This document shows positions 56,405 through 64,000 of a DNA stretch of 64,000 bases, piece by piece (the stretch's first letter is position 1; every line of letters starts with the position of its first letter). A program made the translations under genes and the position numbers. The DNA lies in assembly GCF_003255815.1 (NCBI RefSeq), contig NC_037681.1, positions 60,457,284 through 60,521,283 of the forward strand. The letters run 5' to 3'. Under the pieces are notes generated by a model. That model worked only from the letters and a program-made list of their open reading frames with translations, was not told the DNA's origin and searched no databases. This DNA is from Theropithecus gelada. Lineage: Eukaryota; Chordata; Mammalia; Primates; Cercopithecidae.

Positions 56405-57743
56405 TGTACTTCAGTGTGTTTTTGTAGTGGCTGATAATGGTCTTCCATTTGCATATTTAGTGCGTCCTTCGGGAGTTTTTGTAAGGCATGTCTGGTGGTA
56501 ACAAATTCCCTCAGCATTTGCTTATCTGAAAAAGATTTTATTTCTCTTTTGCTTATGAAGCTTAGTTTGGCCAGATGTGAAATTCTGGATTGGAAATTCT
56601 TTTATTTAAGAATGTTGAATATTGGGCTGGGTGTGGTGGCTCATACTTGCAATCACAGCACTTTGGGAGGCTGAGGCAGGTGGATCACCTGAAGTCAGGA
56701 ATTCAAGACCAGCCTGGCCAACATGGCAAAACCCTATCTCTACTAAACATACACAACTTAGCGGGACATGGTGTTGGGCACCTGTAATCACAGCTACTAG
56801 GAAGGCTGAGGCAGGGGAATCACTTGAACCCACAAGGCGGAGGTTACAGTGAGCTGAGATCATGCCACTGCACTCCAGCCTGGACAACAGAACAACAAAG
56901 TGAGACTCTCTATCCAAAAAAAAAAAAAAAAAAAAAAAGTTAAATGTTGGACCCCAGCCTCTTGTAGGGTTTCTACTGAGAGGTCTGCCATTAGTGTGAT
57001 GGACTTCCCTTTGTAAGTAACCTGACCTTTCTCTCTAGCTGACCTTAACATTTTTTCTTTCATTTTGACGTTGGAAAATCTAATGGGATTATATATCTTG
57101 GGGATGATCTTGTGGAGTTTCTTACTGGGGTTCTCTGCATTTTGTGAATTTGAATGTTGGCCTATCTAGCTAGGTTGGGGAAGTTCTCATGGATGAGATC
57201 CTAAAATATATTTTACAAATTGGTCCCATTCACCCATCTTTTTCAGGTACACCAATCAATAATAGATTCAGTCTCTTTATATACTCCCATAGTTCTTGGA
57301 GATTTTGTTCATTTATTTTCATTCTTTTTTCTCTATTCTCTATGCCTATCTCATTTCAGAAAGACAGTCTTCAAGCTCTGAGGTTAGTTTCTTCACTTAG
57401 TCTATTCTGCTGTTAACACTTGTGATTGCATTATGAAATTTTTGTAGTGTGTTTTCCAGCTCTATCAGATCAGTTACGTTCTTCTCTATACTGGCTATTT
57501 TGTCTGTCAGCTCCTACAGTGTTTTATTATGATTTTTAGTTCCTTTCATTGGGTTATGATGTGCCCCTTTAGCTCGTTGAAGGTCGTTTTTATCCATATT
57601 CTGAATTCTGCTTCTGTCATCTCAGTGATATCAGCCTCAGCCCAGTTCTGAACCCTTCCTGGAGAGCCGATATGGTGATTTGGAGGAAAAAGGGCACTTT
57701 GGCTTTTTGAGTTTACAACATTCTTGCATGGATTCTTTCTCAT
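56405..57743 (-). pseudogene. ORF1 of full-length nested L1, broken by Alu and stops
   Basis: ORF1 starts at the ATG in 57741-57743. The first 66 codons stay in frame (57546-57743) with NSKSQS, the Pro-Pro-Asn motif and TEAEFRIWI, an N-terminus typical of L1PB and older L1s rather than of the youngest L1PA. The frame then breaks. The C-terminal RNA-binding part reappears near 56950-57063 (KEKMLRSAREKG, MADLSVETLQEA) and beyond the Alu at 56405-56614. ORF1p is the L1 RNA chaperone; this copy cannot make it. Confidence 0.85.
56625..56938 (+). mobile_element. AluS-type element, sense, inside L1 ORF1
   Basis: A complete Alu starts ggctgggtgtggtggctcat and ends with A23 at 56916-56938. Imperfect 10-bp flanks ttgaatattg (56615-56624) and ttaaatgttg (56940-56949) agree at 8 of 10. 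It lies in the C-terminal half of ORF1, opposite to the L1. Confidence 0.93.
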
Positions 57744-58839
57744 GTTTGTGGGCTTATCTACCTTTAATCTTTGATGTTGCTGACCTTTAGACATTTTTCT
57801 CTTTCTCCTTTTAATAGTCTGACCACTTTTCTGTAGGGCTGTTGCGATTTGCTGGGGGTCCACTCCAGTCTCTATTTGCCTTGGATTTTCCAGTACTTGG
57901 ATGCATGACCAATGAAGATTGTGAAACAGCAAAGATGGCAGCCTGCCCCTTTCTCTGGGAGCTCTATCCCAGGGAGGCTCCTACCTGTTGCAGATTTGAA
58001 CACACCTGTAGGAGATGGCTGGAGACCCTAGTTGGGAGCTCTCACCCATTCAAAAGGAACAGAATCAGGGACGTGCTTAAATAAGCAGTCTGGCTATGCT
58101 TTCATAGAGCAGCTATACTGTGCTGGGGGATCCCTTCTTCCTCCAGTCAGTTTGGACTCTCTAAAGCCCACAGACTGAAATGGCTGAGTCGTGCAAACAA
58201 CAAAGATGGCAGCCCACCCCTCCCTGCAGGAACTCTACCCTAGGTAGGTGCAACACTGTTGCTGATTGGATTTCCAAGCCAGTGAGTCTTATCCTGTGAG
58301 GTGCTGTAGAAGTGGGGCCCACAGACCGTCATTGCTCAGCACCCTGGATTCCGTCCCCTTCCTAAGGTTATGTATGGAGGTCCAACCTCCTGCCTTGCCA
58401 GAGTTACAGTCACTTTTGCCAGGAAGCCCAGAGCGTAAAGCTCCTAGGCCTCTGCACGTGCCTGAGTCTCTACTCTGCCAAGATTCCATGCAGCTCTGTG
58501 TGTCAGACTGAAGGCCCAGGTGGAGTGTATTCATGAGGGGATCTCCTGACAGGAGGATTGCAAAGATCACTGGGAGAAGCATGGGTTCCCGGGGTCACAC
58601 ATTCATTCACTGCTTTCCTGGGTAGGGGAGGTTCCCTTAGCCCTGTGTTTCTCCTGGGTGAGTTGTCACCCTGATCTGCTTTCCTCCATTCTCTGTGGGT
58701 CAAGCTATTTCCCTGATCGGCCCCAGTGCGAGTACTTGGATGTTTCAGTTGAAGGTGCTGTGTTTACTCATCCCTTTAATTTATCTCCAGGATAGCCACA
58801 CACTGTAGTTTCTTCTAGTCAGCTATCTTGGCCCCTCTG
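57744..58839 (-). promoter_or_regulatory. L1 5' UTR (decayed promoter region)
   Basis: This is the 1.1-kb region upstream of ORF1, ending at the L1 5' terminus. It is GC-richer than the surroundings, as L1 5' UTRs are, and has the 'ggccaagata' start motif on the minus strand (YY1-site position, one base off). In young L1s this region drives L1 transcription and, from the other strand, an antisense promoter. Whether this old copy has any activity cannot be told. Open frames on both strands here (57842-58084, 58266-58511, 58289-58582) are accidental. Confidence 0.7.
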
Positions 58840-60177
58840 ACATGATTTCGTTCTTTTTTATGGCAACATAGTATTCCATGTGTGTATGTATCATATTTTA
58901 TTTATCTAGTAAACCACTGATGGGCATCTAGGTTGATTCCATGTCTTTGCTATTGTAAACAGTGCTGTGATTAACATATGGGCACATGTGCCTTATTGGT
59001 AGAATGGTTTATTTTCCTATGGGTATATACCCTGTAATGGTATTGATGGGAAGAATGGTAGTTCTATTTTTAGGTCTCTGAAAAATCTCCAACCTGCTTT
59101 CCACAGTGGTTGAACTAATTTACATTCCCATCAACAGTGTAAAAGCATTCCCTTTTCTCCATAGCCTCATCAATATGTTATGTTTTGACTTTTTAATAAT
59201 ACTCATTCAGACTGGTGTAGAATGGAATCTCATTGTGGTTTTGATATGCGTTTCTTGATGATTGATGACACTAAGCATTTTTTCATATGTTTGTTGGCCA
59301 CTTGTATGTTTTCTTTTGAGAAGTGTCTGTTCACGTCCTTTGTCCACTTTTTAATAGGGTTATTTATTTATTTTTTTTTGGAATTGTTTTTTATAGATTT
59401 TGAACATTAGACCTTTGTCTGATACGTAGTTTGTGAATATTTTCTGCCATCCTTTAAGATGTCTGTTTACTGTTGTTAATTTCTTTATTGTGAAGTGTTG
59501 TTAAGAAGCTCTTTAATTAGGCCTTGCTTGTCAATTTTTATTTTTGTTGCAATTGTTTTTGAGAACTTAACCACAAATTATTTGCCAAGGCTAATATCCA
59601 GAAGGGTATTTCCTAGTTTTTATTTCCTAGGATGTTTATAGTTTTCAGGTCTTACATTTAAATCTTTAATTCATCATGAGTTAATTTTTGTATGTAGTGA
59701 AAGGTAAGGGTCCAGCTTCATACTTCTGCATATAGCTAGCTATCTGCACCATTTATTGAAGATGGAGTCCTGTTGTTTATTTTTGTCAACTTTGTCAAAG
59801 ATCAGATGGCTGTAGCTGTGCCACTTTATTTCTGGGATCTCTATTATTTTCAATTGATCTATGTATCTCTTTTTGTACTAGTATCATGCAGTTTTGGTTA
59901 CTATAGCCTTGTAATATAATTTGAAGTTGGGTAATGTGATGACTCCGGCTTTTGTTTCTTGTGCTTAAGATTGTATTAGCTATTTGTACTCTTTTATAAA
60001 GACATAAGAATTTTAGAACAATTTTTCCTAATTCTGTGAAAAGTGACCTTGATAGCTTGGTAGAAATAGTGTTGAATCTGTAGATTGCTTTGGGCAGAAT
60101 GGCCATTTAAACAATATTGATTCTTCCAATTTATGAGCATGGAATGTTTTTCCATTAGTTTGTGTCATCTATGATTT
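58840..60177 (-). pseudogene. ORF2 C-terminal part of the older host L1
   Basis: The host L1 resumes after the duplication acatgatttc: 'tatggcaacatagtattccatg', 'ggttgattccatgtctttgctattgtaaacagtgctgtg', and on to 'ggcagaatggccatttaaacaatattgattcttcc' near 60093. The longest open stretch is 59795-60106 on the minus strand (103 codons; MAILPKAIYRFN at its start, a typical ORF2 phrase). Stops and small indels are frequent. Confidence 0.85.
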
Positions 60178-62587
60178 TTTTCTCTTTTTCTTTTTTTCTA
60201 TAAGTTCTGGGATACATGTGCAGAATGTGCAGGTTTGTTACATAGGTATATACGTGCCATGGTGGTTTGCTGCACCCATTAACCTGTCATCCACATTAGG
60301 TATTTCTCCTAATGTTATCCCTCCCCTATTCCCCTACCCCCCATAGACCCTGATGTGTGATGTTCCCCTCTCTGTGTCCATGTGTTCTCATTGTTCAACT
60401 CCCACTTATGAGTGAGAACGTGTGGTGTTTGGTTTTCTGTTCCTGTGTTAGTTTGCTGAGAATGATGGTTTCCTGCTTCATCCATGTCCCTGCAAAGGAC
60501 ATGAACTTATGCTTTTTTGTGGCTGCAAGGTATTCCATCGTGTATATGTACCACATTTTCTTTATCCAGTCTATCATTGAGCATTTGGGTGGGTTCCAAG
60601 TCTTTGCTATTGTGAATAGTGCTGCAATAAACATATGTGTGCATGTGTCTTTATGGTAGAATGATATATAATCCTTTGGGCATATACCCAGTAATGGGAT
60701 TGCTGGGTCAAATGGTATTTCTGGATCTAGATTCTTGAGGAATCACCATGCTGTCTTCCACCATGGTTGAACTAATTTACGTTTCCACCAACAGTGTAAA
60801 AGCCTTCCTATTTCTCCACATCCTCTCCAGAATCTGTTGTTTCCTGACTTTTTAATGACTGCCGTTCTAACTGGTGTGAGATGGTATCTCATTGTGATTT
60901 TGATTTGCATTTCTCTAATGCTCAGTGATGATAAGCTTTTTTTCATGTTTGTTGGCCACATAAATGTCTTCTTTTGAGAATTGTCTTTTCATATCATTTG
61001 CCCACTTTTTGATGTTTTTTTTTTTTTTCTTGTAAATTTAAGTTCCTTGTACATTCTGGATACTAACCCTTTGTCAGATGGATAGATTGCAAAAATTTTC
61101 TCCCATTCTTTAGGTTGCCTGTTCACTCTGATGATAGTTTCTTTTGCTGTGCAGAAGCTCTTTAGTTTAATAAGATCTCATTTGTCAATTTTGGCTTTTG
61201 CTGCCATTGCTTTTGATGTTTTTGTCATGAAGTCTTTGCCCATGCCTATGTCCTGAATATTATTGCCTAGTTTTCTTCTAGGGTTTTTATGGTTTTAGGT
61301 CTTACCTTAAAGTCTTTAATACATCTTGAGTTAATATTTGTGTAAGGTGTAATAAAGGAGTCCAGTTTCAGTTTTCTGCATATGGCTAGCCAGTTTTCCC
61401 AACACCATTTATTAAATAGGGAATCCTTTCCCCATTGCTTGTTTGTGTCAAGTTTGTCAAAGATCAGATGGTTGTAGATGTGTGGTGTTACTTCTGAGGC
61501 CCTTGTTCTGTTGCATTGGTCTATATATCTGTTTTGTTACCAGGATCATGCTGTTTTTGTTACTGTAGCCTTGTAGTATAGTTTGAAGTCAGCATGATAC
61601 CTCCAGCTTTGTTCTTTCTGCTTAGGATTGTCTTGGCTATATGGGCTCTTTTTTGGCTCCATATGAAATTTAAAGTAGTTTTTTCTAATTCTGTGGAGAA
61701 AGTCAATGGAAGCTTGATAAGGATAGCATCGAATCTTTAAATTACTTTGGGCAGTATGGCCATTTTCACAATATTTATTCTTCCTATCCATGAGCATGGA
61801 ATGCTTTTCCATTTGTACCCTCTCTTATGTCCTTAAACAGTGGTTTGTAGTTCTCCTTGAAGAGGTCCTTCACATCCCTTGTAAGTTGGATTCCTAGGTA
61901 TTTTATTCTCTTTGTAGCAATTGTAAATGGGAGTTTGCTCATGATTTGGCTCTCTTTTTGCCTATTGTTGCTGTATAGGAAGACTTGTGATTTTTGCACA
62001 TTGATTTTGTATTCTGAAACTTTGCTGAAGTTGCTTATCAGCTTAAGAAGATTTTGGGCTGAGACGATGGGGTATTCTAAATATACAATCATGTCATCTG
62101 CAAACAGAGACAATTTGACTTCTTCTCTTCCTATCTGAATACCTTTATTTCTTTCTTTTGCCTGATTGCCCTGGTAGGAGCTTCCAATACTATGCTGAAT
62201 AGGAGTGGTGAGAGAGGGCATTCTTGTCTTGTGCTGGTTTTCAAAGAGAATGCTTTCAGCTTTTGTGCATTCAGTGTGATATTGGCTGTGGGTTTGTCAT
62301 AAATAGCTCTTATTATTTTGAGATACATTCCATCAATATCTAGTTTATTGAGAGTTTTTAGCATGAAGGAGTGTTGAATTTTATTGAAGGCCTTTTCTGC
62401 ATCTATTGAGATAATTATGTGTTTTTTGTCATTGGTTCTGTTTATGTGTTGGATTATGTTCATTGATTTGCAGATGTTGAACCAGCCTTGCATCTCAGTG
62501 ATGAAGCTGACTTGACTGTTGTGGATAAACTTTTTGATGTGCTGCTGGATTCGGTTTGCCAGTATTATATTGAGGATATTCGCATTG
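60178..62587 (-). mobile_element. Second nested L1 (L1PA-type), 5' truncated
   Basis: A new L1 3' end begins at the T-rich stretch at about 60178 ('ataagttctgggatacatgtgcag' follows), inside the host L1. It runs through the 3' UTR and ORF2 end (stop near 60396) to the reverse transcriptase region and stops at about 62587, where host L1 sequence resumes ('tttcttctagcagcgttttgtagttc'). The flank atgattt is seen at 60171-60177 and 62588-62594. ORF2 pieces include 61784-62221 (145 codons, with SLFADDMIVYLE carrying the RT catalytic centre) and 62131-62493 (120 codons). Broken by frameshifts and stops. Confidence 0.9.
60396..62587 (-). pseudogene. ORF2 fragment of second nested L1
   Basis: Covers the reverse transcriptase palm to the C-terminus. 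The FADD catalytic motif is at about residue 39 of the open stretch 61784-62221 and the DAEKAFNKIQ motif is in 62131-62493, in a different frame, so a frameshift separates two halves of the same active site. The C-terminal part is in 60743-60961 and 60395-60634. The endonuclease and ORF1 are missing because of 5' truncation. Confidence 0.88.
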
Positions 62588-63046
62588 ATGATTTCTTCTA
62601 GCAGCGTTTTGTAGTTCTTCTTGCAGAGTTTGATATTGGTTAGATGTATTCCTAGGGGTTTTCTTTTTCTTTCTCTTTTTTTTTGGTGGGGAGGGTGGCT
62701 ATTGTAAATGGGATTGTGTTCTTGATTTTGCTCTCAACTTAAATGTTGTTGTATAGAAATGCTACTGACTTTTGCACATTGATTTTGTATTCTGTAACTT
62801 TACTGAAGTCGTTTATCAGATCTGGGAAACCTTTGGGACAGCCTTTAGGGTTTTCCAGCGATTCTTCTTTTTCTATCTGGATGCCTTTTATTTTTCTTGC
62901 CTGGTTGCTCTAACTAGGACTTTTAGTACCATGTTGCATGGGAGTGATGAGAAGGCCTCATCTTTTTTCAGTTCTCAAGGGAAATGCTTCCAACTTTTGA
63001 CCATTCAGTATGATGTTGGCTGTGGTATCTTAATGATCTATTTTCA
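62588..63046 (-). pseudogene. ORF2 piece at the 5' end of the older host L1
   Basis: The host L1 resumes with 'tagcagcgttttgtagttcttcttgcagag' and continues through 'tactgacttttgcacattgattttgtattctgtaactttactgaag' to 'gaccattcagtatgatgttggctgtgg' near 63025. An insertion of T-rich sequence near 62661-62690 adds length. The frame is fully decayed. Confidence 0.8.
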
Positions 63047-63058
63047 AACTTTGCTTGA

Positions 63059-64000
63059 CAGATATAAAAACTGATAACCAGATATTTTAAAAGATGAGTT
63101 ACTCTCATATAGCTGGTTAATATTAGAGTTGACATAAGCAATAAAATCTGTGAAAATATATTTGCATTATATTGTTAGTAAAGATGCTTTTATTAAGGAG
63201 TATATTTACACATACAATTGCGTGTGTGTGTGTGTGTGTGTGTGTATGTTTATTCCTGAGCGGTAACTGTGGTTAATTTGTATTTTCTTCTTTCTGATTG
63301 TCTGTATTTTCCTCCATATGCTTAGAACACTGTTGGTTGGTTTGAATAAAAAGGGAAATTTGGTGGTGTATGACTGGGAAGTCTAGGGAAAGTGTTCAGG
63401 AACAGTCAGAGCAGCAGGCTCAAAGTAGGATGCTTTTCTTCATTAGGTTTCTTGACTGTATTTCTCTGAGTGTTGGCTTCATTCTCCCTCACAGATGATG
63501 ATTTTCTTTCATGTGGCCAGAAAACATGGCCAATGACACTAGTTGTCATTTTTACTTCATAGCCCCAGGAGAATTTCTTCAGTATGAATCTAGTTGGCTC
63601 CTTTGAATCACATGACCCGTATAGATGCATAACTTTGTTCAGGAGAGAGGGACCCTCACAGACGCAACCACGTACAACTCTATGTTAGACACCCCTGGGA
63701 ATATTTTATGGTGTGGAGGAAGAATTAGGCCACAGAAGAAAGGAAACCAAACCACATTTCTACCATGACATCTATTATTTTTGCAGAAGAATAGAATATA
63801 GTTATTTTAGGAAGAAAATAGTCTTCTGACTTTCTTGGTCTCTTCTCACCAACTCATAGAGCCTCTCACTTTACTATCCGCTCTACTCTCTATTCCCATA
63901 ACACTTTCTTACTTTCTTTTCTACTCTCACTACTTTCTTACTCCTGCCTCTGTAGTGTTGTTGGGATTTTCCTCTCGGGTTGAAATGGCTTCCTCCTTCT
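63059..64000. other. Unassigned DNA with a TG microsatellite
   Basis: No gene supported. A 74-codon minus-strand frame at 63406-63630 has no recognised domain. The last 100 bases are pyrimidine-rich ('tttcttactttcttttctactctcactactttcttactcc'). Confidence 0.4.
63222..63246 (+). repeat. (TG)n microsatellite
   Basis: About 12 uninterrupted TG units beside 'acacatacaattgc'. Confidence 0.92.

Larger units (their letters stand above)
50787..58839 (-). mobile_element. Full-length L1 (L1PB / old L1PA type) nested in older L1
   Basis: A 3' tail begins at 50787. The 5' end reads, on the plus strand, 'ctagtcagctatcttggcccctctg' at 58815-58839, the reverse of a typical L1 5' start. An exact 10-bp duplication, acatgatttc, flanks it (50777-50786 and 58840-58849) and restores the host L1 order. 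The span is 8053 bp. Removing the solo LTR (50892-51261), the MER11 LTR (54586-55671) and the Alu (56625-56938), with their duplications, leaves about 6.26 kb, full L1 length. ORF1 has the old-type N-terminus of L1PB/L1MA-like elements. All reading frames are broken, so it cannot move. Confidence 0.9.
50443..63046 (-). mobile_element. Older host L1, 5' truncated, split into three pieces
   Basis: One antisense L1 can be followed across two later insertions: 50443-50786 (T-rich tail, 3' UTR, ORF2 end), 58840-60177 (ORF2 C-terminal part) and 62588-63046 (ORF2, reverse transcriptase part). Its outer flanks carry a 12-bp duplication with one mismatch, aactttgctgga (50431-50442) and aactttgcttga (63047-63058). 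Its own sequence sums to about 2.1 kb. The last 20 or so bases before the right flank (about 63026-63046) do not look like L1 and may be filler at the 5' junction. It predates everything nested in it. Confidence 0.85.

Noticed and set aside
57842..58582. Open frames on both strands in a GC-richer stretch, considered as a CpG-island gene
   Set aside because: The whole stretch is the L1 5' UTR of the nested full-length element.
1..64000. CRISPR array, tRNA, rRNA, bacterial operon or phage
   Set aside because: No regularly spaced repeats, no cloverleaf candidates beyond decayed MIR, no dense coding; the repeat content is plainly primate.

Overview
The window is nuclear DNA of a higher primate, most probably human. 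It carries Alu elements of J, S and Y type, a THE1 (MaLR) provirus, L1P-type LINEs and an LTR recognised as MER11 (HERV-K11), all primate-restricted families. Around them lie older mammalian repeats (MIR, L2, MER5, MER30, MLT1, L1M). The sequence is AT-rich. I found no protein-coding exon, tRNA, rRNA, CRISPR array or bacterial-type operon that I can support. Every longer open frame is either a retrotransposon remnant or short and unrecognisable. The window could be intergenic or lie inside a large intron; the sequence does not decide.

Layout. 1-2600: an L1 3' end, an orphan A31 tract, an old L1M 5'-UTR block and an AluJ. 4093-6702: a complete THE1 provirus with two LTRs, a perfect 5-bp target duplication (cctat) and an AluY inside it. 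6700-15185: mostly unassigned DNA with MIR fragments, an L1 3' half (10620-11850), a rearranged AluJ (12452-12776) and a distant 51-bp near-copy of part of that Alu (13717-13767). 15186-19456: an antisense 5'-truncated L1 with all of ORF2 and the end of ORF1. 19457-34450: low-feature DNA with Alus, MIRs, a probable ERV1-type LTR and a long L2-like tract. 34480-47005: a mosaic of L2, MER5, MLT1, MER30, MIR and L1 fragments. 47006-50430: little that can be recognised. 50443-63046: a 12.6-kb nest of L1 elements.

The most informative structure is that nest. An older 5'-truncated L1 (three pieces, about 2.1 kb of its own sequence) was interrupted twice by later L1s in the same orientation: an apparently full-length copy (50787-58839) and a 5'-truncated copy (60178-62587). 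The full-length copy was itself interrupted by a THE1/MST-type solo LTR, a MER11-type solo LTR and an Alu. Target duplications, some imperfect, mark each junction, so the order of events can be read from the sequence.

No element here looks able to move by itself: all recognisable ORF1, ORF2 and retroviral regions carry stops or frameshifts. I see no undescribed biological system. The items most worth a second look are the nested L1 stack, the 51-bp local duplication, the THE1 provirus with two intact LTRs, and the poly-T expansion inside a MER30 element. Repeat family names come from recognised consensus features, not from a search, and subfamily labels are approximate.
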